Source of the DNA: Diacronema lutheri
Lineage: Eukaryota; Haptophyta; Pavlovophyceae; Pavlovales; Pavlovaceae
DNA length: 64,000 nt
Reading direction: 5' to 3'
Assembly (NCBI GenBank): GCA_019448385.1
Contig: JAGTXO010000041.1
Span: 124,001-188,000, forward strand
A model generated the notes under the pieces. The model saw only the letters and a list, made by a program, of their open reading frames with translations. It was not told the DNA's origin and did not search any database. Positions within the stretch are counted from its first letter, which is position 1; each line of letters starts with the position of its first letter. The position numbers and the translations under genes are program-made. Of this stretch, positions 47,867 to 59,590 are shown piece after piece.

Positions 47867-50800
47867 TCGCCCTCGTCGCCGGCCGGCGGCGGCGGTGGCG
47901 GCGGTGGCGGCGCGGCCACGGCGGCGGCAGCAGCGGCGGCGGCGGCGGTGGCGGCGGCGGCGGCGCCCAGCGCGGGCGGCGGCGGCGTGGCGGCGGCGGT
48001 GGCGGCGGCGGTGACGCCAGCGGCGGCCTTGGCGCCGCGCGTCTGCGGCGGCGTTTCGGCGCGATCGGGGCTGCCCCCGCCACGCACCGCGCTCGTGACC
48101 GCGCAGACGCCGCCCGGCGCACGATCGCTGGCCGCGCCGGTCAGCGCGACGCGGAGGCGCTCGCCGACAGCGTACATGTCCGCCACGCTGAACGTGCGCG
48201 GCGCGGACGAGCAGCCCGCCGCGGCGAGCGCGTCGTTGAGCGCGCCCACTATCGCGAGGCCGCACGTCGCGCCACGCTGCGCCGCCTCGTTGAGCAGCAG
48301 CGCGCGGCGCACGCGCGAAATGTCGAGACCCGCCGCGTGCAGCGTGGCAGTTATCGCCTTGGCGAGCATGAGCGCCTGCCTGCAGGACGACGCGAGCGTG
48401 TCGACGAGCACCGCGTCGTAGCGATGCTCGCCCGCGCGCGCGACGCGCACAAGGCGCAACGCGGTGAAATGGCCGGAGGCGAGCTGCGCGCCGTCGTCAC
48501 CGCCCGCGCCGCCGCGCTCGTCCGACGGGCTCCACACGCCGATGACAGCCTGCGTTGTCGCCTCGCTGCGCAGGCGGTGCAGCAGCGCGGCGCGCTCGGC
48601 GCCGTCCTGGAACACCGCGGGTTGCGCGGCGAGCGGCACGTGGCAGACATGCCCGCCGCCGGCCTGCCCGTGCACGCGCAGCACGACCTCGCAGCACGCG
48701 TCGACGGTTGAGGCGAGCATGTCGCCGCTGGCGATGCGCTCCACCTCTGCCTGCGGGAGGCCGGCGCTCGCGGCGGCGGAGGCCAGCCGGCGCGCAGCCG
48801 CGTCGCCCGCCCACGCAAGCAGCGCCGAGTTGGCGGGTTGGAGGGGAAGCTCAAGGGCGGCTGGTTCGGTGGCGGTAGCCTCGTTGGCAACGGGCACGTT
48901 GGCGGTGCGCACGTTGGCGGCGGGCGCGGCGGCGATGGCTGGTGGGGCGGAAGACACGCCCGCGGCGGCAGGCGCGGACGCGACAGCGGCAGCGACTAGT
49001 GGGGCGGGGAAAACGCCGTCGGTGGCTGGCGCGGAGGCGAGTGCAGGAGCAACTAGTGGGGCGGGAAAATCGGCGGCAGGCGCGAAGGCGGATGCAGCAG
49101 CGGCTAGTGCGGCGGGGAAAACACCGTCGGCGGCAGGCGCGAAGGCGGATGCAGGAGCGCCCAGCGGGGCGCAGAAAACACCGTCGGCGGCAGGCGCGAA
49201 GGCGACAGCAGCAGTGGCCAGTGGAGCGGAGGCGCAGGGCCACGCGCGCGCCAGCCGTGCAAGCCCAAGCCGCGCGCGAGCGACGCACGCGCCGATGGCC
49301 GAGGCGGCGGCGCAGGCCACGACGTGGCCTGGCACCGGTGTGGCCAGCCGCTCGCGGGTGTGCACGTCGAGCCGCGCCCCACGCCAAGAGCGGCGGCGCG
49401 CTGAACGGAGGCGCGCGACCCCGATCGATCCGCCCGCGCACGCGCGCGCCGGCTCAGTGTGGCCAACGCGCGCCGCTATGCAAGGCGCGCGCGCGATAAC
49501 GGCGGCTGTCAGCCGTGGCGTGCGCGTGGCGGCGCCGCGGCGACGGGCGCGGCACACGAGCCGCTCGGGCGCGCCGCCGCCGCGCGGCACGATGTCGAGC
49601 AGCACGGTCACGCCGCGCGCGCGCGCGACCGCCGTGCACGCGAGCCGCACGGGCAGCGGCGGCCCGTCCGGGCGCGCGAGCGCCGCCACCTCGGCGTCGG
49701 TGAGGCTGTGCAGCTCGCGGCGCGCGCGCGCGAACGCGGCGATGTCCGCGCGCAGCTCCGCGTCCGTGCCGAGCGCGGCACGCGCGTGCACGGGGAGCGA
49801 CGCGCGCAGCGCGTGGAGCACGCCGCCGCGCGCGCCGCGCGGCGCCGGCGCGCGATCGCGCTCAGCGCGCGCGGCGCGCGTGAGCTCGCGCACCGCGCGC
49901 GCGAGATTGCGCCGCGCGGCCGCGACGGGAGGGCTAGGTGCGCGCGCGCGCCGGTTGTAGCGCGGCCGCGCCGAGTCGAGGGGCGGCGGACGCGGTGCGT
50001 ACGCCGCGGCGCGGCCCGCGCGCCAAAAGGCCGGCGGCGGGCGCAGCTCCGTCGCGTCGACCGCGGCCGCGAGCGCGCCGAGCGCGGCGTCGCTGTCGCC
50101 CGCCGCGTCGGCCGCGTCGACGAGCACGAAGAGCGCGCCGAGCGCGCGCGACGCGGCCGCCTGCGCGGCGGTGGGGCGGGCGCAGGCAGCGACGCATGCG
50201 GCCGCCATGCCGCGCGCCGCGGCGAACGCCGGTGACGTGACGGCCGCGCCGATGGCAACGGCGGCGGCGGCGACGGTCGAGGCGGCAGCGCCGGCGATGG
50301 AGGTGGCAGCGGCGGCGGCGCTTGCCATCGCGCGGCGCGCGAGACGCGAGGCGCCACCGACCGCCGCCGCCGCAGCGCGCGCTGCGCGCGCGCCGGTGGC
50401 GCGCATCGTCGCCGCGCCAGGCGCCGCCGCGCCGACGCCGCCGGCGCCCGCGCCGTCGCCGCTCTCGGCCGTGCAGGGCTCCGATGGCGAACCCGGCGTG
50501 CGCTGGCGCGTGATGCGCGCGCCGAGGCGCGCGCTCCGCGCCGCGCGGCCGGCGACGTCGAGGAAGCGCCGTGCGCGCGCCGCGCGTAGGCCACGCGCGC
50601 GCGGCGGCGCACCGACAGGCGCCGAGCGCCGCGGCGCGCACGCCGGCGCGTCGCTGTCGGGTTGCGCAGCGCGCGCGCGGGAACTCGGCGCGGCGTGTGC
50701 GGGCGGCGGGCGCGCGCCCGCGCGGCGCAGAGGCGCGAGGCGCCGGCCGCAGACGAGGCGTGTGCGCAACCAGGACGGCGAGGGCCGCAGGGCGCCGTCG

Positions 50801-52314
50801 ACGTCGCGCATCGGCGGGCCGCGAGCCCGCCGCGCAGCCGTGCGGCGCGCGCGAGGCGCTCGGCGGCGCGCGCGCCGCACGGCGCGCGCGGCGGCGCGCA
50901 CGCCAGCGACGGCTGCGGCCACGCCGCGCGCCAACACGGCCGCGGCGTGCGCCATCGCACCGAGCACGGCGCGTGGCGCGCCGAGCAAGCGCAGCAAGCG
51001 CGACGCCGTCGCGCGCGCCGGCGCACCGTGTGCAGGGGCCTCGCCAGCGCCAGCACCGACGCCGCCATCGCCGCAGCCGCAGGTGGCGTCGCCGCCGCCG
51101 CAGGCGTCGCGACGGACGCCGCCGCCGCCGAAACAATCGCCGCACACGTCGCCGCCGACGTTGCCACCCCAGCCGCCGTTGCGTGCGCAGGTGGCTGCGG
51201 CGCGTGCGTGCGGGAGGCGTGCCGTGCGGCGCGCATCACACGGGCTGCGCGACGCGAGCGACGCCGCCGGGGTCCCCGCTGCGCCAGGCGCGCCGTGCGC
51301 GCCAGCCTCGCCGGCCTCGCCGGCGCGCGGTCGCGCGCTCGCCTCGACGTGGCCGCCTCCGCCGCCATCGCCGCCGTCGAACCGGGCGGCGGAGGGCTGC
51401 CGCTCGAACCGCTCGTCGGCGTCGGCCGCCACCGCCGCCTCGCGCTCCGCCGCCGCGGCGGCCGCCGTACGCGCGTGGCGGAGCGCGCGGCCGCCGTCCG
51501 CTGCGCGGCGTGGCGGCGCGGGCGCCGCCTTCGGCGCGCGCGGCCCCTCGGCGCGCTCGCGGAGCACGGCGAGCGGCGTGCCCGTGGCGACGCTCGTGCA
51601 GACGCGCCGCAAGGCGGCGCTTACGCACGCGTGGACGACGCGCGCCGTCCGCTTGTCGGCGGCGCGCGCGGCGCGGCGCGCGGCCTTGGCGGCGGCCTTT
51701 TTGGCGCGCCTCTGCTCCGCCTGCTCCGACAGCGCGCGCGCCTGGCGCTCGGCTGCGAGCGCGTCCTCGGGCGAAACGGTCGGCCTCGGCGGCCGCGCGC
51801 GCGCGCTGCGACGCTGCGCGCTGCGGCGGTCGGACGGCGGCTGCCGCGGCGGCGAGGACGGCGAGCGCGAGCTCGGCGTGGGCGACCAATCGCCGCTGAC
51901 GGTTGCGAGCGGCGCAAACGGGTTGTCGTCCCCGCGACCCGCGGCGTGCGACAGTGCACGCGGCGTCGGGCGCCGGCCGACCGCTGGCGGGCCCCACTCG
52001 GACGGCGGCTCCGAGGGCGAGCGCGCCGTCGGCGCCGCGCGTTGCGCGGCCGGCGGCGCCTCCCGGTCCAGCGCCGCCTGCTCTCTCGCCGCGGCCTGCT
52101 CGTCACCCTCCGGCACGCCACGCGGCGCGAGCACCGCGGTGGCGCAGCGCGTCGCGTTGAGCAACGCCGCCTCCATCTGCCGCACGCTGGCCTTGGCGCA
52201 CGCCACACCCTGTCTCGCCCGGCGCAGCGCCTCGTGCGCGCGGCGCACATCCGCGTCGGCATCTTCGCGCATGCCAAAGTGCGCCTGTTGCAGCCGCAGG
52301 TCCGCAGGGCGCCC
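41230..52314 (-). CDS. Giant multidomain reading with Ulp1-like protease and YqaJ-like nuclease
   Basis: More than 3,600 codons open in one frame. Near 48.73..48.13 kb is an Ulp1/C48-like cysteine protease domain with the H-D-C order: GHFTALRLV, YDAVLVDTLASS, then NEAAQRGATCGLAIVGALND. Near 44.13..43.56 kb is a YqaJ/lambda-exonuclease-type PD-(D/E)XK nuclease: SPRWHDERWEEVTGS, GILGEAVAL, FSPDGLA, VLVEVKTLT and DQLQLGMHVLG. Around 44.9..44.5 kb, VVSLRVAHVSH and ILAEVPEDR faintly recall an endonuclease/exonuclease/phosphatase fold (weak). The remainder is Ala/Arg/Pro-rich with hydrophobic stretches at 50.1-50.5 kb and several in-frame repeats. The N-terminal end joins 52448..56125 through a host-type intron. 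Whether it also joins the chromodomain-Fanzor reading is unsettled. Confidence 0.7.
47822..48040. repeat. (GCG)n and related triplet tract within the giant gene
   Basis: About 15 uninterrupted GCG/GGC triplets (47822..47866) and then a degenerate continuation encode poly-Ala and poly-Pro linkers on the minus strand, N-terminal to a Cys/His-poor region. Likely slippage-prone spacer sequence. Confidence 0.8.
48940..49215 (-). repeat. About 60-bp in-frame tandem repeat, four to five copies
   Basis: Imperfect units encode FAPAADGVFPAPLVAAALAS-like blocks of about 20 residues just N-terminal to the second Ulp1-like domain. Diverged copies (ADGVFCAPL, ADGVFPAAL, ATDGVFPAPL) show in-frame expansion. 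Confidence 0.75.
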
Positions 52315-52447
52315 CTGCGCGCGAGGGGCACGGGCGCGGCGGCGCGCGGGTGACGGAGCTGGCGCGCCGTTCTGCGCTGCGCGCACGCCAATCGACGGGC
52401 GCGCGCGCGGCGGGGCGCGCGCGCGCGCGCGCGCGCGCGCTGCCTAC

Positions 52448-55400
52448 CCAGCCGCCGGCCGGCTCGCGCGAGCGCGCCAGCTGCTCCGCCGCCTCGGCGT
52501 CGAGCACGCGCTGCTGCGCCTCCTCCTCGCCCAGTGCAGCGAGGTGCAGCCGGCGGGCTGCCTTGCGGCAGTTGCCCTCCGCCTTGCCCACGGCCTTGCG
52601 CGCCGCGTCGACGGGGTCGTCGTTGGCTCTGGCGCGCCTGCGCTTGCCCTTGTCGGCGGGCGGCGGCTCGGCGCGCTGCGGCGCGCCGAGCGCGTCGTCG
52701 GCTCCGCGCGCGGCCGCCCGCGGGCGGCGGGCCCCAAAGAGCGCACCGGTCGCCGTGCGCGCCGCGCAAGCAACGACCAGCGCTGACACGCCGGCGAAGA
52801 CCGCACCGCCCAGCGCCACGGTTGCCACGATGCGCAGCGTCCCGTGCGCAGGCCGCGCTGCCTCCGCCGCCGCTTTGGCGGCCTCGCGCGCGCGCGCATC
52901 GGCGGCTCTCATCTCGTGCAGCAGCCCGGCCGCGCCGCTCGCGCCGTCGCGGCCGCGCGCGAGCTCGCACAGCACCGCCGCCGCGCGCCGCGTGGGCTCG
53001 CGCGCGAGCAGCTGCGCGCCGCCGTCGGGGCGCAGCTTCTCAACGAACTCGGCAAACGTCGCGTCGCGCCAGAGGGACATGCGGAAGGCCCTGTGCACCG
53101 CCCCCTCTTGCTCGCGCATCCGCCGTGCCGCCCGCCTGCCGTCGCGCGCGTGCGCGTGCGCGGCCGCGTCGAATCCCGCGACGCCGCGCTGCGCGTCGCG
53201 CGCGTCCGACGACGGCGCCGCCGCGCTGCCCGCCAAGGGCGCCGCAGCGGCGACGCGCGCGTGCGGAGCGACGGGATCGCCGGCGGCCGGCGGCTCGGCG
53301 CGCTGCGGCGTGCCGTTTGCTCCGCGCGCGGCCGTCCCGGGGGAGATGGCCGCGATGGCGCCGCCAGCCGCGCCGTGCGCCAGCCACGCGCATAGGCTGC
53401 CGACGAGCTCGCCGAAACCCCCGACGGTCGCCGCGGCGGCGAGTGCGCCGGGCTTGCCGGCCGACAGCGGCTCGCGAGCGTCGTCGTCGCAGCCGCCGGC
53501 ACCCGTCTTGGCGAGTGCGTCGCGCTCGCCCTCGACGCCCGCCACGACCGCCGCCCCTCCGTCGTCCGCCGCGCCGGCCGCGCGCGCGGCCGGGCGCAGA
53601 GGAGGCGTGCCGGTGCAGCCGTCGCCGCTCGTCTTCGCCGTTTCCTCCACCTTGATCGCTTCGTCGCCACCTGCGCCATCTCCGACGCCGGGGCCCTTGG
53701 TCACGCTTGCCGCCATGCGCGCCGTGCCCGCCGGCCAGCCCGCCGACTGCTCGAGCGCGGCGGCGAGCGGCGCGACGCGCGCCGACTCGGGCGCGCTCTC
53801 GTCATCGGGCTCGGGCGCGTTGTGCAGGCGCGCGAGCGCGCGCTCGACGGCCGCGGCGCCACTGCCGGGGGCGCGGCTCGCCGCGCGCACCGCGCGCCGC
53901 CAGGCCGGCGCGAACATGAGCGCCGACTCGAGCGCCGCGAGCGCGCGCGCCTCGCGCGCGTCGCTCGCGCCGAGGCGCGGCGGCACGCGCGCGGCGCCGC
54001 GCGGCGCGGTGCCTCGGAAGCGTGGGCTCAGCGTGTAGGCGAGGTGCTGCGGCACGCCGCGCGCCTCCGCGCGCGCGCGTCCGTCCTCGACCTCGCGCCG
54101 CGCCTTCGCGATCGCCGGCGTGGCGCGCGCGAGCCAGTCGGGGTCGGCGGGCAGGTGGATCACGACGAGAATCGGCGCCCAGTCCAGCCGCGGGTTCTTG
54201 TGACGGTCGGGCACGACCCACACGAGCAGCACCGTGCCCTCCGCGCCGCACGCCGCCTCGTAGATCCTGGGCTGCGAGCGCCAATCGGGCCTGACGCGCA
54301 GCGCCCGCGCGTGGTCGATGGCGGCGGCGCGGTCGCCATTGAAGTGAACCGTCGTCACCTCGCCGTTGACGGACCGGCCGGACCGCCAGCAGAACACCGC
54401 GTCCGCCGACCCGCCGGCGATGGCCGCGAGCGATTCGGGCGCGGCGAGCCGCGGCAAGCCCTCGAAGGCGGCAAAGTCCTCGTGCGCATTGTACACGCCG
54501 CCCCAGCCGTCGTGCGCGTACGCGCGCGCGGCCGCTCGTACCGCGCGCGGCTGGTTCTCCACGCCCGACGTCATGTGCCGTGTCGTCCCCGCGAAGCCGG
54601 GCTCGCCCAGCTCGGCCCGCACGACGGTACCGTACCCCGCGCCCTGCGTCGGGGCGGCGAGGTGGTGCATGCCCGCGCCGGTCACGCCCTCCGTGCGCTG
54701 CCGCGTGACGATCGTGCCCGTCGCGTGCGCGAAAAGCGTGTCGACCACGGCGGGCGCGCGCCCGCTGTTCGCCCGCAGCCGCGCCCTACCCGCTTTTAGC
54801 TGCTCGGGGTCCTTGGCGTCGTACACGCGCGCGTCCGCGTCGCCCTCATCAGGCGCAGTGTAGACGCAGCGGCGTTCGAGCGGCGCCGAGCCACCGCCGT
54901 CCGCCGCCGCCGGCGAGGTTGGCGCCGCGCCCGCCGCCACCGCGCTCGTCGCCGCCGTGCCCGTCGCCACCGCCGCAGCCGCCGCGCCCGCGAGGTCGTC
55001 GTCCCCGTCCTCCGCGCCCTCCCCGTCGTCAGCGGTGGTGGCGTCGCCATCGTCCCCGTCGCCCTCGCCCCCGCCGAGGAGGCTGAATGGTCGGGGCCCC
55101 CACGCCGAGGCGGCGCGCCGCTGCGGCGCACGCGGCGGTGGCGCTCGCGACGGCGGCCTTGGCGCCGCCGCGCCGCGCGGCCTGGCCGCCGTCGACAGCG
55201 CGCGGCCTGCAGCGCCCGTGAGCGCGTCGAGCGCGGCCGTGCGTGCGATGCGGTCGTCGGGCGCGCGCAGCGCCGCCTCGACGGCCTGCAGCAGCCCGTC
55301 GGGCGCGGATCCGCCGACACTGGCATCGCACGCCTCGGCGAGCCGCGCGGCCTCGGCGAGCCGCGCGGCCTCGCGGGTGAACGGGCCGAAGCGCCTGGCG

Positions 55401-56125
55401 CGGTCGCCGAGCAGAGCGCCGATGGCGGCGCGGAGCGTGCGCGCGCGGGTCTCCTCGTACGCGGCCGTCGTGAGGCGCGCGAGGCGCGCGTCCAAAGCCT
55501 TCTTGATCTCGACAAGGACATTCGCGCGGCGGCCGTAGAGCGTCGATGCGCTCGCCGCGACCTCGGCCGCGACTGTTGCCGCGGCGAAGCAACACGCGGC
55601 CCCACTCTGCGGGGGCGCCTTGAAGGCATCGATGGGCGGCGCTGTTCTGCCGATGCGCTGCGCAAGCTTCTTGATGAGCACGCCGGCCGCCGTGGCGTAC
55701 GCCGATTCGCCGTTGCCCAAGGTGCGCGAATCGGCGAGCAGGGCGAGCGCGGCGCCGGGCGGCGCGCCGCGCTGCGCGGGCGGCGCGAGGAGCAGGTACG
55801 CCGCCGTCCAGTGCGCGAGGCCGCTGGACGCGCGGAGGCAGAACGGTAGCACGACCACGAGCACCTGCCCAAACCGGTCCGCATCCGCGCATGCTTTGCC
55901 CAGGTTGCGCAGCGCCACCTTGAGCGCATGCTGCGAGCACCCCGTGTCGCCCACCCTAACCCTGCTCGTGCCGAAATCCGCGTAACGCAGCAGGGCGATG
56001 AGGCAAGTGGATGGGACCACGTGGGGGTGGGTATCTCCCGGCGACAGAATGGTGCTGAGGGCCAGCGAGAAACTGTCCGAGCCGCCCCGCCCGCCGGGCA
56101 AAGCGTCCTTCACGGAGTCCTCCAT
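52448..56125 (-). CDS. N-terminal part of the giant gene: Ulp1-like protease, transmembrane segment, coiled coil
   Basis: Starts ATG at 56125; 1,226 codons to a donor at 52448 (TGG|GTAGGC). The first 200 residues hold an Ulp1/C48-type cysteine protease domain with all expected landmarks: His in GLAHWTAAYLLL, Asp in LLADSRTLG, Gln in APPQSG and Cys in GAACCFAAA. A middle region (about 54.7..54.1 kb: GVENQPRAVRAAARAYAHDGWGGVYNAHEDF...) looks globular but is unrecognised. Near 52.8 kb is one hydrophobic helix (TLRIVATVALGGAVFAGVSAL), followed by Glu/Ala coiled coil. A 133-base intron (52447..52315, CG-rich, acceptor GCGCAG) keeps phase with the next part, supporting one gene. The role of the protease could be deSUMOylation-like or self-processing; undecided. 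Confidence 0.68.
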
Positions 56126-57399
56126 CTGCAGACTGTGGGCACGTCAGTGTCCGGATGGCGGCCCGGATGATACTTGGGAGAATTTACATGATGCCCTGGA
56201 GAATGCCCCGCTCTCCCACAACCAGGACCCGCCAGCGCGCCGAGCCTACTCGTTTGCCCGCGCCGCCTCTCTTTGCGCGCCCGAGCGCGGCCTCCGAGCG
56301 CGGCCAACGTCCTCCGGGGGCGTGCATCGTGGCTGCTCGGAGGGGCTGCGACGCGGCGAAAGCTCGCTGCGCGGCCGCAACGTGAGCGCGCGCGCGCGGC
56401 CGCGCGCCGGCCTGCGCTGCTCTGCACGGCCGCGCGCCGGCCTGCGCAGCCTCGTCGCGCAGCGTGAGCGCGAGTGCGCGCGCGGTGAGCTCGGCGGATG
56501 GGTGCGCGGCGGCGTTGGCGGCGGGTGCGGCGGCAGGCTGGGCGGCGGGTTTGGACGGAGAGTGTCGGGGAAGAACGGGGCGCATCCTGGTTGGGAGTTG
56601 GACGGCGCCCACCACGCGCTGGCGGATCCTGGTTGCCACCACCACCAAACCCCCCCCCCCCCCCCCCCCGGAGACGAGGACCAGGGGCATGGCCGACTCG
56701 CTGCGCCGCACAGCGCGCGGCGCGCGGCATGCTGCGCGACCTCAGGCACATCCAGCCGCGCTCCGCGCACGCAACGCGCGCAATGCCGCGTTGCACTGCA
56801 GGTGTGCACGTGCGGCTCTCACGCGCACTGTGTTGCACGAACGGCATCACGCCACCGAGCTGCGTCCGGACCACGCGCCGCGCGCAGGCGACCACACAGG
56901 GGCGCGCCGCGCCGCGCGTGCGCGCCCTCGCAACCGTTGCAGCACGCTCTGCCTTGCACTGCGCCGAGCCGCCGCGCGCTGTGCGCGTGCATGCAGGGCG
57001 CACGCGTGCGACGAAGCGCGCGCGCGGCGAGGCGCGCGGGCGGCTCGCTGCGCGGGCGGCAACGCGCCAAGCTGCGCCCAGGCCAGGCGCGCGCCCGCGA
57101 GTGCCACCGGGACGCACTGCCCCCGCCGGGGTCGCCGCGCGCTCTGTGTGTGCGCTCGCGCGCTGCGAGCGCGGCGGAACGTTCGTGCATGGCGCGAAGA
57201 GCGCGGCACCCGAAGACGGCTGCCCCGAGCCCGCGCCGGGTGGCAGCGAGCGGCGGCACCTCCTCGGCGAGCCCGCCCCGCGCCTTCCCCTCCACGTGGC
57301 GTTTTGAGGCAGACGGACACGCGCCCACACTGCGACTGGGCACGCTGCTCGAGGCAGACACGCACCCAACGCGCGCGCACCACGCGCCCGCGTCGGCGG

Positions 57400-58760
57400 G
57401 CCGGTGTGAACGAGCGAGAGCTCGGTGTCGCCAACGGGGGCACGGGCGCGAGTTCGGTCCGCCTCTCGACGGACGCAGGCGACGCTGCCGGGAACTTCCC
57501 CGACGCCTGCACATCCAGGGCTTCGAGGTACAGAGCTGGGCAACAGTGCCGCTCGTCACCGATGAGGCGGCCAAGCTTGCTATCCTTGCTGCCCTCGGCT
57601 CCACCAAACAGCCGGGCGACCCAACGGTTCGTGATCGCCTGGCCGCCAGGTGCGAACCGCGTTCATGCAGGCGCTTCGCCCGCATTCTCCGCCCCGCTGC
57701 GGACGTCCGCCTGCCGGCCGCGAACACGGCCGGTGCGCGCTGCCGCCTGGCCCAACACGAAAACGCGCCCGCCCCCGAGGCCGCAGGTCCTACCTGCCCA
57801 AGCGCAGCCCAACGGCACGCAGACAGCCCGCCTTGGCAACCGACTCGTGCGCGAGCGCTCCGCCCTCCACAAGAGCCTGCCCCACGCCACCGCCGACGCG
57901 GAGCCAGCGCAGCCGACGCCCCTCCGCGACGCTCGCGCCGCAAGGCGCAAGGGCCCCGGCGAGACGGCGTCAACCAAGCCCGCCGCTGGCACAGCGCCGG
58001 CACCCGGAGCCCACCCCAAGCCCGCACGCCTCGCCCCCCCCCCCCCCCCCCCCCCCCCCCCGATCGGCGGACCGATTGCGTTTTGGTGCGCCAGGCTCAA
58101 AGCGCCATCGCAGTGGCGGGCCCGCAGACGCAGACGCTGACATGCCCAACGCTGGGCACTGAGGCCGCAGGCCGGCCCTCCTGGACCTGGCGGGCGAGCT
58201 GCCCGCGCAGCGGCCACGCGAGCCTCGCACTGACCGTGGCGGTCGCTGCCACCGTGATAGCTGCGGGTGCGGCGGCCTTGGCCCCAACCCCATCATCCGT
58301 CTTCATCCCCGCCCTGCTCGCGCTCGCGGCCTACGTCGGCAATCCCTGCACCGGGATCCGCCCCGCGAAATCCACACAAGACTTATCCGTGCTGCACGCC
58401 AGCCGCGCGCGCCGACGCGCGCCGCTCCCACACGCTCACCTCCGTTTCCGCGGGCGGCCCAACGCCCCCCCCCCCCCCCCCCCCCCCCCCCACCCCCCCC
58501 CACCCCCCGGCAGGCGGCCATCGAGCCGCATTAGCACACCCGCCCGGGGCCTCCCGCCGCACCCGCAGCGGCTCGGCGCCTTGAATCCTCCCGTCCCCTG
58601 GGGTGAGGCCTTCAACCCGGGCCCAGCGCGCTCCGACTGCCTCACGCGCGCCAGCGCCAACCTCGGCGGCATGGTAGGCCCCGAGCGAAAAGCCGCACTT
58701 CTCGCCGTCCTCGTCAGGCGCAAGTACGTTATCCTGCTCCTACTGCCGACGCGGTTCCCG
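57400..58760 (+). mobile_element. Non-LTR-retrotransposon-like N-terminal fragment (plus strand)
   Basis: Plus-strand reading contains an ORF1-like piece (RLHIQGFEVQSWATVPLVTDEAAKLAIL...) and, after two C-runs (58034..58061 and 58465..58491), PWGEAFNPGP followed by ANLGGMVGPERKAALLAVLVRRKYVILLLL. The last part resembles the beginning of a LINE apurinic endonuclease domain. The element ends there and no reverse transcriptase follows, so only the 5' portion is present. That is the opposite of ordinary LINE truncation. The surrounding 56126..57400 and 58760..58870 show no recognised gene. A poly-C run lies at 56650..56669. Identification is tentative. Confidence 0.35.
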
Positions 58761-58869
58761 CGCGCGCGGACTACTACGCCGGGCAGATCGCCGCAGACGC
58801 ACGTAAGTGCACACGTGCGGACAAGGCGCACACGCTCGACGTCCAGTTAGCGCACGTGCACGTGCGCGC

Positions 58870-59051
58870 CACTGGTCACATTTAAGCGTCCGTGCTCGCC
58901 CACAGCGTCGCCATCCACAAGATGCGCGCTGGAGCCATCCAAGCAGGGCTCTGCCTGCTCGGCTTCCGCAAGGCAATTTGGGCCGCGGACAGCGGGCAGC
59001 GGACGGCGTGCGCGTGCGAGGTGCGAAAGGAGGAAGAAGGTAGGGAGAGTG

Positions 59052-59097
<46 letters not shown>

Positions 59098-59590
59098 CGG
59101 CCGCCGGAGACGAGGACGCACTCACCGCTGTTGGCAATGCGCGCGTCACGGAGACAACTTGGCGGGCCTCGCGCGCAGCTGGGCCGATCGCCGCCGTAGA
59201 GATGTCTGCAGCCGTCTCCGCGATGCCGATCGTCGCATCTGTTGGCACCGCTGCCATCTGCCGCACCCGCGGCCAGGCTGCCGGCAAGGTCGGCGCGTCG
59301 GGCTCCGAGCTCGGCCACGCAGGCGATGCGGCCGACGGCGGTGACGCTGAGCCCGGCGCCGGGTCCAACGGCTCCACGTCGAGCCGGCTGTGAACGAGCA
59401 TGCTCGCACCACTTGCCCACGCCAGCGCGTCGGACTCAGGCACGTTGTAGATCTGCGCGGGCAACGCGCGTGCGTGCGGCAGGCGCGTGCGCGAGCTTTC
59501 AGGCCACGCGCGCGTGCCGCGCGGGAGGACGGGGCGGTTGCGGCTGCGCTCGACCGCCGGTCGCGGCACCGAGCGACCGTGCGCGCCGCC
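58870..59590. other. Unassigned stretch downstream of the USP-like domain
   Basis: About 720 bases on the helicase-USP strand without a recognised domain. A 27-base C run on the minus strand (59066..59092), followed by CA repeats and a ccgagcaggcag acceptor-like end, looks like a host-type intron of a minus-strand gene. This suggests the USP gene continues to about 58.9 kb. Confidence 0.4.
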
